DNA from: Acidimicrobiia bacterium
Lineage (GTDB): Bacteria; Actinomycetota; Acidimicrobiia; Acidimicrobiales; AC-14
NCBI GenBank assembly: GCA_023265025.1
Contig: JAHFUP010000045.1
Location: 1 to 40,180 of the forward strand
DNA length: 40,180 nt
Direction: 5' to 3'
Within the stretch, counting starts at the first letter, position 1. The number at the start of each line of letters is the position of its first letter. Position numbers and translations under genes: made by a program. Under the pieces are notes generated by a model. The model was not told where the DNA came from. It saw only the letters and a program-made list of their open reading frames with translations, and ran no database searches. Positions 1-7,900 of this stretch are shown in pieces.

Positions 1-36
1 CCGGCAGGCATCGCGTACAAGTTTCGGAGGATTTTC

Positions 37-1251
37 GTGACGAAGACTAAGCCGATAGCGTCGCCGACCGCATGGCGGAACCGCATCACGGGACACGGGG
101 AAGAGGCACCGGACCAGCTCCTGGCGAACCCGAAGAACTGGCGCATCCATCCGAAGGCTCAACAGGACGCGCTCGCGGGGCTGCTGACCGAAGTCGGCTG
201 GGTACAGGACGTGATTGTGAACCGGCGCACGGGGCACGTGGTCGACGGTCACTTGCGCGTGAGTCTCGCGATCAGCCGTGAGGAAGCCGCTATCCCGGTC
301 GTCTACGTTGACCTGAGCGAGGCTGAGGAGGCGCTTGTCCTGGCGAGCCTGGACCCGTTGGCCGCGCTTGCGGGAACGGACCAGGATGCACTGGCGCGAC
401 TGTTGGGGGAGGCCGAGACGAACGACGCGGCGCTGAGGGCGATGCTCGACGGGCTGGGTGGGGGGGGGGGCGTGAAGGACGGGCTCACCGACCCGGACGC
501 CGTGCCCGAGGTCGTCGAGCCGCGGAGTAAGCGCGGGGACTTGTGGCTCCTCGGGGACCACCGGGTGCTCTGCGGGGACGCGACGAACGCCGACGACGTA
601 GCGCGGGCGCTCGACGGGGCGGTGCCGTTTATGTGTGTCACCGATCCGCCCTATGGAGTGAGTTACGATCCCGCTTGGCGCTCGGAACCTGGGCTGTTGG
701 CCTACGCGGCTCGCCGCGTAGGGCAAGTGACGAACGACGACCGGGCGGACTGGCGCGAGGCCTGGGCGTTGTTCCCGGGCGACGTGATGTACTCGTGGCA
801 CCCGCCGGGTGCCACGAGTCTTGTCCACGCTGCGGCTATCCAAGACTCGGGGTTCGTGCTGCGAATGCAGATCATTTGGGCCAAGAGCAACTTTCCGATT
901 GGCCGCGGCGACTATCATGTGCGCCACGAACCATGCTGGTATGCGGTGCGAAAGGACAAGCCAGCCCACCGTACGGACGATCGGACGCAGACCACGTTAT
1001 GGGAGATCAACCTCGATAAGAACGTCGAGGGCGGCCATTCAACCCAAAAGCCAGTCGAGTGCATGGCCCGCCCGATTCGCAACCACGAACCCTGTGATGT
1101 CTACGACCCCTTCCTCGGTTCCGGCACGACCGTCATCGCCTGTGAGCAGCTCGGCCGGCGCTGCTTCGGGCTGGAGATCGAGCCGCACTACGTCGACGTC
1201 ATCGTCGCCCGGTGGGAGTCATTCACGGGCGGGAAGGCGGTGTTGGACTGA
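37..1251 (+). CDS. ParB-like domain fused to site-specific DNA methyltransferase
   Basis: This 404-residue protein transfers a methyl group to an amino group of adenine or cytosine in DNA. Residues about 25-115 form a ParB/sulfiredoxin-like N-terminal domain with the typical VDGHLR segment. A Gly-rich linker follows at about 140-148. The methyltransferase domain has catalytic DPPY at 203-206 (motif IV) and FLGSGTT at 359-365 (motif I, AdoMet binding), so motif IV precedes motif I as in the beta class. The GTG start has a CGGAGG ribosome site at 25-30. The terminase small subunit starts on its stop codon. No restriction partner is nearby, so it is probably an orphan protective or regulatory methylase. 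The linker is encoded by an 11-G run that could slip. The family is certain; the target base and sequence are unknown. Confidence 0.93.
   Translation: MTKTKPIASPTAWRNRITGHGEEAPDQLLANPKNWRIHPKAQQDALAGLLTEVGWVQDVIVNRRTGHVVDGHLRVSLAISREEAAIPVVYVDLSEAEEALVLASLDPLAALAGTDQDALARLLGEAETNDAALRAMLDGLGGGGGVKDGLTDPDAVPEVVEPRSKRGDLWLLGDHRVLCGDATNADDVARALDGAVPFMCVTDPPYGVSYDPAWRSEPGLLAYAARRVGQVTNDDRADWREAWALFPGDVMYSWHPPGATSLVHAAAIQDSGFVLRMQIIWAKSNFPIGRGDYHVRHEPCWYAVRKDKPAHRTDDRTQTTLWEINLDKNVEGGHSTQKPVECMARPIRNHEPCDVYDPFLGSGTTVIACEQLGRRCFGLEIEPHYVDVIVARWESFTGGKAVLD
460..470 (+). repeat. 11-base poly-G tract in methyltransferase linker
   Basis: Eleven consecutive G residues encode part of the Gly-rich linker between the ParB-like and methyltransferase domains. 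Gain or loss of one G would put the catalytic domain out of frame. An in-frame GTG follows directly at 472-474 and could in principle re-initiate the catalytic half. Confidence 0.85.
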
Positions 1252-1733
1252 TGGGACTCCGAGGCCCTCTCCCGAAGCCTGTCGTCCGCCGCCGCAACAA
1301 GCGGGTGGTCCGAGGCACGCTCACTATGAAGCGGCCTGCGATGCCGCGGGACTTGCCTCCAGAAGCCAAGGCCGAATGGGGCCGCGTGGTCCACATCCTG
1401 GAGGAGATGGGCGCGCTGCACACCGCCGACCGCGCTCTCCTGGTTCGCTACTGCCGGGGATGGGACGAATGGTGTTCACTCGATGCTGACCTGGCCCGGA
1501 CGGGGAGGGTGATCAAGGGGCGCGACGGGAACGTCGTCCGCAACCCGCTCTGGCTCATGCGGCAGCAGTCGGGGCAGGCGCTGAACGAACTGTCGTCGGC
1601 TCTCGGGATCTCGCCCTCGGCGCGCCTGCGGAGCGGGATCAAACATCAACGCCCCGACGAGGGCGAGTCCGCCGGAGACATCACCGCTCCGACGGCGATC
1701 GACGACTACCGGGCGCGATTGGGGGCGCAATGA
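1251..1733 (+). CDS. terS: Terminase small subunit, P27 family
   Basis: This 160-residue protein resembles the P27-like small terminase subunits, which recognise phage DNA and start packaging. It has the family pattern of a basic N-terminus rich in Pro and Lys, then LPPEAKAEWGRV, a D-x-x-L-L-x-x-Y-C region, and near the C-terminus LGISPSARLR. The ATG at 1251 uses the last base of the preceding stop codon. An upstream in-frame GTG-type extension would overlap the methylase by 40 bases and was rejected. It overlaps the large subunit by 4 bases (ATGA), so the two are translationally coupled. The call rests on pattern and position; DNA-binding specificity cannot be read. Confidence 0.88.
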   Translation: MGLRGPLPKPVVRRRNKRVVRGTLTMKRPAMPRDLPPEAKAEWGRVVHILEEMGALHTADRALLVRYCRGWDEWCSLDADLARTGRVIKGRDGNVVRNPLWLMRQQSGQALNELSSALGISPSARLRSGIKHQRPDEGESAGDITAPTAIDDYRARLGAQ

Positions 1734-3391
1734 CGGCGCCGACGGCTGTCCAGGGGGTGCGCATCGGGCCGGAAGGGCTGCCCGAACACACGCTCGGGTG
1801 GCAGATCCTCGGCTGGATCACGGACAACCTGCAGCAGCCGGACGGTCCGCTGGCCGGGCACCCCTTCCGCCTCACCGACGAGCAGGCGCGCTTCCTCCTC
1901 TGGTGGTACGCCGTCGACGCCCAGGGGCGCTTTCTCTATAGCAAGGGCATGTATCGACGGATGAAGGGGGCGGGGAAGACGCCGCTGGCGGTGGCGATCT
2001 GTTGTGTGGAGTTCGTCGGCCCGTGCCGGTTTTCGCACTGGAAGGATGGGAAGCCGGTGGCGGCTCCTCACCCTTCGGCGTGGATTCAGATCGCCGCCGT
2101 CGCCCGGGAGCAGGTGAAAAACGCCATGACGCTGTTCCCGGGGACGCTCGGCAAGATGCCGGCGGGGCAGCAGCAGGGCCGCGCGATCGAGGAACACTCC
2201 ATCGACCTGGGGAAGGAGATCATCTACGCGCACCAGGGGCGCTGCCGCATCGAGGCGGTGACGAGCTCCCCGCGCGCGCTTGAGGGAGGCAGACCGACGC
2301 TCACCCTGAAGGAGGAGCCGCACCACTGGTTGTCGTCCAACGAGGGCCACGCGATGAGCGAGGTCATCGCCCGGAACGCTGCCAAGAGCCGCGGCGGTTC
2401 GAGCCGGGTACTGGCGTTCTCGAACGCCCACAACCCCGGCGAGGATTCGGACGCGGAGCGAGACTACGAAGCCTGGCTCCAGATGGAGGCCGGGAAGACG
2501 CGTGGCCGGGGGTTCCTCTACGACAGCCTGGAGGCGCCGCCGGACATCGACCTGGCGGACCCGGACTCGCTGCGCGCGGGGTTGCTCGCGGCCCGGGGCG
2601 ACTCTGAGTGGCTGGACATCGACCGCCTCGTGGAGGAGATTTACGACCCGCGGACGCCGCCGAGCGTGGCGCGCCGGTTCTACCTGAACCAGATCATCGC
2701 CGCGGAGGACGCCTGGCTGTCGCCGCAGGAGTGGGACGCGTGCGCCGCCGCCGGCGTGGTGGTCGACGCGAAGGAACAGGTCACGCTCGGGTTCGACGGT
2801 TCGAAGTCGCGGGACCATTCCGTGCTCGCGGCGTGCCGGGTGTCGGACTCGTACCTGTTCCCGCTGGGCATGTGGGACCCGGCGACGTTCGCGGACAACC
2901 TGATTCCGACGGCGGACGTGGACGCGGCGGTGCGGCGGGCCTTCGAAACCTATGACGTCGTGGGGTTCTACTCCGACGTGAACGAGTGGGAGAGCTACAC
3001 GGACACCTGGGAGCAGGACTTCGGCGAGCAGCTATGTGCTCGCGCGGCGCAGGCCCATCCCATCAAGTGGGACATGCGGCGGTCCCGGGAGGCGGCGATG
3101 GCGGCGCAGTCCTACCACGACGCCATCGTGGAGCGGGACCTGACTCATTCGAACGACCCGGGGGTGAACCAGCATCACTACAACGCGCGGCGGCGGATGA
3201 CGAACATCCCGGACGTGGTGACGTTCGCGAAGGAATCAGCGTTCAGCTCGCGGAAGGTGGACGCGGTGGCGGCGTATCTGCTGGCGAGGAAGGCGCGCCA
3301 GGACTACCTGGTGCTGCCGGAGAGCCGGCGGCGGGCGATGTCGCCGGCTCCATCGGTATATGAGTTACGGGGCGTTCTGTCGTTTCCGTAG
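1730..3391 (+). CDS. terL: Terminase large subunit
   Basis: The 553-residue packaging motor hydrolyses ATP to pump DNA into the prohead and cuts the concatemer. A Walker-A-like segment (RRMKGAGKTPLA) lies at about residues 73-85. A hydrophobic stretch ending in Lys-Glu-Glu at about 190-197 fits Walker B plus the catalytic Glu. The C-terminal nuclease domain begins with GFDGSKSRDHSVLAAC at about 353-369, whose first Asp is the expected metal ligand of the RNase H-like fold. Length is normal for HK97-like phages. It starts inside the end of the small subunit gene. The family is clear; packaging mode (cos or headful) cannot be decided from it. Confidence 0.95.
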   Translation: MTAPTAVQGVRIGPEGLPEHTLGWQILGWITDNLQQPDGPLAGHPFRLTDEQARFLLWWYAVDAQGRFLYSKGMYRRMKGAGKTPLAVAICCVEFVGPCRFSHWKDGKPVAAPHPSAWIQIAAVAREQVKNAMTLFPGTLGKMPAGQQQGRAIEEHSIDLGKEIIYAHQGRCRIEAVTSSPRALEGGRPTLTLKEEPHHWLSSNEGHAMSEVIARNAAKSRGGSSRVLAFSNAHNPGEDSDAERDYEAWLQMEAGKTRGRGFLYDSLEAPPDIDLADPDSLRAGLLAARGDSEWLDIDRLVEEIYDPRTPPSVARRFYLNQIIAAEDAWLSPQEWDACAAAGVVVDAKEQVTLGFDGSKSRDHSVLAACRVSDSYLFPLGMWDPATFADNLIPTADVDAAVRRAFETYDVVGFYSDVNEWESYTDTWEQDFGEQLCARAAQAHPIKWDMRRSREAAMAAQSYHDAIVERDLTHSNDPGVNQHHYNARRRMTNIPDVVTFAKESAFSSRKVDAVAAYLLARKARQDYLVLPESRRRAMSPAPSVYELRGVLSFP

Positions 3392-3435
3392 TTCGCGGTG
3401 GATACGGAGGCGCGCCCAAGGGGCGTTCTGTCGTT
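3369..3435 (+). repeat. 16-bp direct repeat, two copies 51 bases apart
   Basis: GGGGCGTTCTGTCGTT occurs at 3369-3384 and again at 3420-3435. The first copy is inside the last codons of the large terminase gene, the second just before the ribosome site of the next gene. This looks like a local duplication or a pair of protein-binding sites. Confidence 0.8.
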
Positions 3436-3449
3436 CTAGGAGGTGGAGA

Positions 3450-3674
3450 TTGACGATCCGGAGTATGCTGTTGACAACGGCGCATGTGAGTAGGCGCATT
3501 GCCGGTTTATTCTCAGTCGCGACGGTGACGACCCTCATCGGGTTGGTGCTCATGACGTACGGCCTGCACGCGATCTATGCGCCGTTGGCGTGGATCATCC
3601 TGGGAGCGGGGCTGCTGATTGGCGGCCTCTGGCTCGCGGGTCTTTCCTTGCCCCAGCGGCGAAGGGAGCGGTAG
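3450..3674 (+). CDS. Small two-helix membrane protein between terminase and portal
   Basis: A 74-residue protein with two strongly hydrophobic segments (about residues 16-36 and 42-62) separated by a short polar turn, and an Arg-rich C-terminus; it should sit in the inner membrane. I chose TTG at 3450 because a strong AGGAGGTGGAG ribosome site lies at 3438-3448. A longer version starting at 3360 would overlap the terminase end and add an Arg-rich tail with no motif. The stop touches the portal start. No family was recognised. Small membrane proteins at this place in the head module are uncommon; a superinfection-exclusion or membrane-docking role is possible but not shown. Confidence 0.62.
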   Translation: MTIRSMLLTTAHVSRRIAGLFSVATVTTLIGLVLMTYGLHAIYAPLAWIILGAGLLIGGLWLAGLSLPQRRRER

Positions 3675-5201
3675 ATGCCGGGACTTCTCGAACGGGTCAT
3701 CTCGAACCGGGTCCGCGCCGACAACTCCGCCGACGAACGCATGTGGTCGGGAAGCGTGAGCAACTCCGCCGCGGGGGTCAACGTGACGCCGGAGGTGGCG
3801 CTCACCTACTCGGCCGTCTACGCCTGCACGGCCGTCATCGCTGAAGACGAATCGACTGTCCCGCTGCCGGTGTTCCAGAAGCGGGCCGAGATGCGAATCT
3901 CGCGGAACGATCACCCCCTCCACTACCTGCTGAACATGCAGCCGAACCCGGACCAGACCGCCCAGGAGTTTCGCGAGTGGATGACGGCCGTGGCGGCGCT
4001 CCGGGGTGAGGCGCTGGCGGAGATCGTCGCGGGGCGGCGCGGGTTCGCTGACCAACTGAAGCCGCTCGACCCCAACCGCACGAGTAAGGAGCGGCTGCCG
4101 TCGGGCGCCGTCCGCTACAAGCACCGGCCCGAGGGTACTGGCCAGGAGAAGACGCTGGACGCCGAGGTCGTGTTCCGGCTGCCGGGGCGCCTCGGGCTCT
4201 CCGTGGTGACGCTGGCCCGGGAGACGATTGGCTCGGCGATCGCCGGTGACCGGTTTTCCTCGGCCATGTGGAAGAACGGGATCAAGCCTCGAATGGGGCT
4301 GCAGCACCCGGGGACGATGTCTGCCGAGGCGCAGCAACGCCTGGCGGCGTCGATTGACCAGGACCACGGCGGTGCGGCGAACGCCGGCCGGACCGTGATC
4401 TTCGAAGAGGGGATGCAGTGGGTCAAGATCGGCGTGGACCCGAAGGATGCGCAATTCTTGGAGTCCCGGCAGTTCTCGGTGGAGGAGGTGTGCCGGTGGT
4501 TCCGCGTCCCTCCTCACAAGGTCGCCCACCTGTTGCGCTCGACGAACAACAACATCGAGCACCAGGGCATCGAGTACGTCACCGACACCCTCCGTCCATG
4601 GTGCGTGCGCTGGGAGAACGCGATCGCCGTGCAGCTGATCATCGAGACTGACCTGTTCGTCAAGCACAACCTGGACGCGCTGCTTCGCGGCGACGCGATC
4701 ACCAGGGCACAGTCTCTCGAGATCCAGCGGCGGAACGGCGCCCTCAATGCGGACGAATGGCGGGCCATCGAAGACCGCAACCCGCGAACCGACGCCGGCG
4801 GCGGAGTGTTCTGGGATGTGCAGCCCGGCACCGGCAGCGGCGGCAGCGACCCCGGCGGCAAGACTCCCAGCCGCGCGCGTGCCCTCGCCGAGACGGCCGC
4901 CCGGAAGGTCGTGGGCCGGGAGAAGGCGGCGATCGCGCGCAAGGCGCCGAGATTCGCGGACGCGGACCCGAAGAAGAACCCAGAGGCGTTCGACGCATGG
5001 CGGTCCGAGGTGGAGGGGTTCTATGGCGAGCACCGGGCCTACGTCGCGTCGGTGCTCAACCTGAGCGACTTCCTCGCCGCGGCGTACTGCGCGGAGAAGG
5101 CGGCGGAAGTCCTCGCCGGCGGACTGGCCGTGATGGACGAATGGGACGCCCGGGACGTTGCCGGGTTGGCAGACATGGCTCTAGGAGGCGATGCAGCATG
5201 A
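3675..5201 (+). CDS. Portal protein, HK97-like
   Basis: A 508-residue portal subunit. Twelve copies normally form the ring at the capsid vertex through which DNA passes. Recognisable family features are the early YSAVYACTAVIAEDESTVPL helix, a central PHKVAHLL segment with STNNNIEHQGIEYV, and RRNGALNADEWRAIEDRNPR late in the core. The last 110 residues form an Ala- and Arg-rich extension predicted to be helical and not part of the usual core. The gene follows the terminase module and overlaps the protease gene by 4 bases (ATGA), the standard packaging-head gene order. The C-terminal extension may contact scaffold or protease, which is inference. Confidence 0.93.
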   Translation: MPGLLERVISNRVRADNSADERMWSGSVSNSAAGVNVTPEVALTYSAVYACTAVIAEDESTVPLPVFQKRAEMRISRNDHPLHYLLNMQPNPDQTAQEFREWMTAVAALRGEALAEIVAGRRGFADQLKPLDPNRTSKERLPSGAVRYKHRPEGTGQEKTLDAEVVFRLPGRLGLSVVTLARETIGSAIAGDRFSSAMWKNGIKPRMGLQHPGTMSAEAQQRLAASIDQDHGGAANAGRTVIFEEGMQWVKIGVDPKDAQFLESRQFSVEEVCRWFRVPPHKVAHLLRSTNNNIEHQGIEYVTDTLRPWCVRWENAIAVQLIIETDLFVKHNLDALLRGDAITRAQSLEIQRRNGALNADEWRAIEDRNPRTDAGGGVFWDVQPGTGSGGSDPGGKTPSRARALAETAARKVVGREKAAIARKAPRFADADPKKNPEAFDAWRSEVEGFYGEHRAYVASVLNLSDFLAAAYCAEKAAEVLAGGLAVMDEWDARDVAGLADMALGGDAA

Positions 5202-6268
5202 ACTTCGAACACATCAGGACGCTGGTGTACGACCAGCCCTGGTCGATCACACTCGACAAGTTGGCGGCGATCCAGCAACTCCTCGCGATGCGGCTCTCCG
5301 GCCAGAAGCTGGAGGCGGAGGACATCCGCGACCGCATCGGGGCCGTGGATGCCCGCCGTAACACCGTCCGCAACGGCGCGATCGCGGTCATGCCCATTTA
5401 CGGCGTGCTCCTCCAGCGGCTGGACATGCTCTTGGAGATGAGCGGTGGGACGTCCACCGACCGGCTCGCGAAGGACTTCCGGGCGCTCATGGGAGACCCG
5501 AACATCGGGACTATCGTCCTGGATGTGGATTCGCCTGGCGGCGGCGTCTACGGCATCGGCGAGCTCGCGGCGGAGATCTTCGCCGCCCGGTCTGAGAAGC
5601 GAATCGTTGCCGTGGTGAACTCGATGGCGGGGTCCGCGGCTTACTGGCTGGCGACGGCGGCCCAGGAGGTCGTGGTGACGACGGGCGGCGAAGTCGGGTC
5701 GATCGGCTGCTACATGATCCACGAGGACTGGAGCGGAGCCTACGAGATGGCCGGTGTGAAGCCGACGCTGATCAAGTTCGGCGAGCACAAGGCCGAGGGG
5801 AACGACATCGAGCCGCTGAGCGAAGAGGCGCGCGACTACATCCAGAAGCGCGTCGACGGGTACGGGATGGACTTCGTCCGGGACGTGGCGAAGAATCGGG
5901 GGGTCGACCCCGCGCGAGTCATGAAGGACTGGGGCCAGGGGCGGATGTTCCGGGCGCGCGAGGCCGTGAGGCTGGGGATGGCGGACCGGGTGGGCACGCT
6001 CCAGGAGACGCTGCTGAGGCTCTCCGGGCGAACCATGACGGCCGGTGCGCGCGCCATGGCACCGGGACACGATACCGGTACGAACCTGCGCGGACTCCTG
6101 GAAGCCATCGAGCTCGAAGAGGGGCAGGCCGGCACGGTCACGGGCGATGGTTCAGGCGAAGCGCTGCCACCGTTTGATGGTGACGCCTACGATCCGGCGG
6201 CGCGCGTGCTCGCACCCGAGCGTGCGGCCGCGCAACGGGATCTCGCCCTGGCACGCTTCCGGGAGTAA
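5198..6268 (+). CDS. Head maturation protease, S49 (SppA-like) family
   Basis: A 356-residue serine peptidase expected to cleave capsid precursors during head assembly. The core shows LDVDSPGGGVYG at about 108-119, the nucleophile Ser146 in NSMAGSAAYW, GEVGSIG at 164-170 and Lys198 in GEHKAEG as the likely catalytic Lys of the Ser-Lys dyad. The C-terminal 70 residues are acidic and less ordered, which suits a scaffold-like or capsid-binding tail. The start at 5198 lies inside the portal stop (ATGA); open frame upstream of it is only a shadow of the portal gene. It sits directly before the capsid gene as in HK97 and lambda-type head modules. Confidence 0.92.
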   Translation: MNFEHIRTLVYDQPWSITLDKLAAIQQLLAMRLSGQKLEAEDIRDRIGAVDARRNTVRNGAIAVMPIYGVLLQRLDMLLEMSGGTSTDRLAKDFRALMGDPNIGTIVLDVDSPGGGVYGIGELAAEIFAARSEKRIVAVVNSMAGSAAYWLATAAQEVVVTTGGEVGSIGCYMIHEDWSGAYEMAGVKPTLIKFGEHKAEGNDIEPLSEEARDYIQKRVDGYGMDFVRDVAKNRGVDPARVMKDWGQGRMFRAREAVRLGMADRVGTLQETLLRLSGRTMTAGARAMAPGHDTGTNLRGLLEAIELEEGQAGTVTGDGSGEALPPFDGDAYDPAARVLAPERAAAQRDLALARFRE

Positions 6269-6282
6269 GTGACGATCGCCAG

Positions 6283-6312
6283 TTGACACGCATTAGCACT
6301 TTGTGCTTCGAT
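6283..6312 (+). promoter_or_regulatory. Possible promoter upstream of the capsid leader
   Basis: A perfect TTGACA occurs at 6283-6288 in the gap after the protease gene. The best -10 candidates 17-18 bases downstream match TATAAT at only three positions. A small inverted repeat, AGCAC-TTT-GTGCT, lies at 6295-6307 and could be an operator. Weak evidence, reported because a terminator follows 135 bases later. Confidence 0.3.
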
Positions 6313-6450
6313 GGCGTCGTCTAAGGGCAACGCCATCCGGCTCCGTTGAGACCGGGGAGCGTGGGCCAACAGTAACCTGAGCACCTCTGACGAGAGCGCA
6401 GGGCTACTCGAATCCGACAGAACGTCGGGGCGAGGAGCCTTGCGCTTTTT
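6310..6450 (+). ncRNA. Structured leader or small RNA before the major capsid gene
   Basis: This non-coding stretch folds by eye into consecutive helices: GATGGCGT (6310-6317) with ACGCCATC (6330-6337), GCTCC (6340-6344) with GGAGC (6356-6360), and a 10-bp stem 6396-6405/6436-6445 enclosing CCGAC/GTCGG (6414-6418/6424-6428). It ends in a T-run. It could be a short RNA released by termination or a 5' leader controlling capsid expression. No known RNA family was recognised: hammerhead core and group I intron signatures were looked for and not found. Confidence 0.45.
6396..6450 (+). terminator. Rho-independent terminator or attenuator before capsid gene
   Basis: GCGCAGGGCT (6396-6405) pairs with AGCCTTGCGC (6436-6445) over ten positions, one of them G-U, followed at once by five T residues (6446-6450). 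The 30-base loop holds its own 5-bp hairpin. A competing helix, GGGGCG (6427-6432) with CGCCCC (6462-6467), would break this stem, so an attenuation switch is conceivable. The capsid start lies 36 bases downstream. Confidence 0.6.
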
Positions 6451-6485
6451 GGTTTGCCTCCCGCCCCACCAGCGAGGAGGCACCA

Positions 6486-7805
6486 GTGCTCCGGAAGAAG
6501 CTCCTGAACGAAAAGGCCGAGGCCACCAACCGCGGCGAAGCGATTGTCGCAGCCGCCCAGGCCGAGGATCGCGAACTCACCGCCGAAGAGATGGCGGAAA
6601 TGGCGACGCTGAAATCGCGGCGGGCGGCCATCGACGCCCAACTCTCCGTCATCGAAGACCAGCGCGAAGCCGAGCGGACCATGGCGGGTGCGGGCACCCA
6701 GGGTGGCGCCGGCGCGGCTCCTCCCATCATCCGCATCCACGACCTCGCCGAGGACAAGCCGTGGGCGACGCGGCCCGGGACCAGTGGCCTTGGGGAGATG
6801 CTCCAGGCTGTCGCGCGGGCCGAACTCGGCGGAGAGCGCGACCCGCGCCTCATCCGCGCCGCCGCGACGGGCGCCAACCTGGGGGTTCCCTCCGAGGGTG
6901 GCTTCCTCGTCGGCACGGCCCAGAGCGATGCCCTGCTCGGGCGGGCACGCGAAGAGTCGCCCATCCTGGCCATGTGCCGGGAGATCCCCATCGGCGAGGG
7001 GATGGACAGCCTCGAACTGCCGGTGATCGACGAAACCAGCCGGGCGACCGGCTCCCGCTGGGGCGGCGTCCAGGTCTACCGCAAGGCCGAGGCCGCGACC
7101 GTCACGGCGACGAAGCCGGCCTTCGGCAAGCTGCGGATTTCGAGCTCCGAGATCATGGGCCTCGCCTACGCGACGGATCGGCTGCTCAGTAATGCGGCTG
7201 CCATGGAGCGCGTCTTCGGTGACGCCTTCGCCTCCGAGTTCGCGTTCAAGCTGACGGACGAGATCATCCGCGGCGGCGGTGGCGACGAGTGCCTCGGCAT
7301 CCTCGGCAACGCCCCGACGATCGACCAGGCGAAGGAGACGGGGCAGGCGGCCGCCACCATCGTCTCGGCCAACATCTCGAAGATGTGGATGCACGTGGCG
7401 GCGCGGTCGAAGGCCCGCGGTGTCTGGCTCCACAACGCCGAGTGCGGGCCTCAGCTCGACGAACTCAGCATCCCGGCCGGCACCGCCGCCCTGGAGCCGC
7501 GCTTCGTCAGCTACGACACGAACGGGGCGCTCCGCATCAAGGGCCGCCCGGTCCTCGAGCTCGAACAGTGCGCCGCCCTTGGCACGACCGGCGACTTCAT
7601 CTTCGCCGACTTCAACGAGTACATCGTCTCGCCGAAGGGCGCGATCGACGCCCAGCAGTCCATGCACGTGCGCTTCATCTACGGCGAGATGGCGTTCCGC
7701 TGGACCTACTACATCAACGGCCGCCCGGCGTGGCTGAGCTCCATCTCGGCCTACAAGGGCAACGCCAGCCAGTCGCCGTTCGTGACCCTGGCGACGAGGG
7801 CCTAG
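6486..7805 (+). CDS. Major capsid protein, HK97 fold
   Basis: A 439-residue capsid subunit. The first ~110 residues are charged and helical and match the scaffolding-like delta domain that the protease removes. The HK97-fold part begins near GANLGVPSEGGFLVG and continues through LPVIDE, GSRWGGVQVYRKAEA, KLRISSSEIMGLAYATDRLL, the DEIIRGGGGDECLGIL region and the C-terminal FIFADFNEYIV strand. The GTG start has a strong GCGAGGAGG site 5 bases upstream. It is preceded by the structured leader and followed by two hairpins, fitting separate control of the most abundant protein. No chemical crosslinking residues can be assigned without a structure. Confidence 0.95.
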   Translation: MLRKKLLNEKAEATNRGEAIVAAAQAEDRELTAEEMAEMATLKSRRAAIDAQLSVIEDQREAERTMAGAGTQGGAGAAPPIIRIHDLAEDKPWATRPGTSGLGEMLQAVARAELGGERDPRLIRAAATGANLGVPSEGGFLVGTAQSDALLGRAREESPILAMCREIPIGEGMDSLELPVIDETSRATGSRWGGVQVYRKAEAATVTATKPAFGKLRISSSEIMGLAYATDRLLSNAAAMERVFGDAFASEFAFKLTDEIIRGGGGDECLGILGNAPTIDQAKETGQAAATIVSANISKMWMHVAARSKARGVWLHNAECGPQLDELSIPAGTAALEPRFVSYDTNGALRIKGRPVLELEQCAALGTTGDFIFADFNEYIVSPKGAIDAQQSMHVRFIYGEMAFRWTYYINGRPAWLSSISAYKGNASQSPFVTLATRA

Positions 7806-7821
7806 TGGCCTAACGACCAGC

Positions 7822-7885
7822 CGGGGAGGGCACTGAACCCCCCTCCCCGAGCCAAGTATCCCGCCGGCAATGAACCCCCGGCGGG
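7822..7885 (+). terminator. Two hairpins after the capsid gene
   Basis: CGGGGAGGG (7822-7830) pairs with CCCTCCCCG (7841-7849), and CCCGCCGG (7860-7867) pairs with CCGGCGGG (7878-7885). Neither has a T-run, so they may stabilise the 3' end of the capsid message or pause transcription rather than terminate it. Confidence 0.55.
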
Positions 7886-7900
7886 GGAAGGAATCAGACC

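Noticed and set aside
1212-1250. Upstream GTG-type start for the small terminase
   Set aside because: The added 13 residues overlap the methylase and do not match the family; ATG 1251 fits the usual start.
4757-5197. N-terminal extension of the S49 protease
   Set aside because: It overlaps the portal gene in another frame and is Arg/Gly-rich; the start at 5198 gives a normal-length protease with ATGA coupling.
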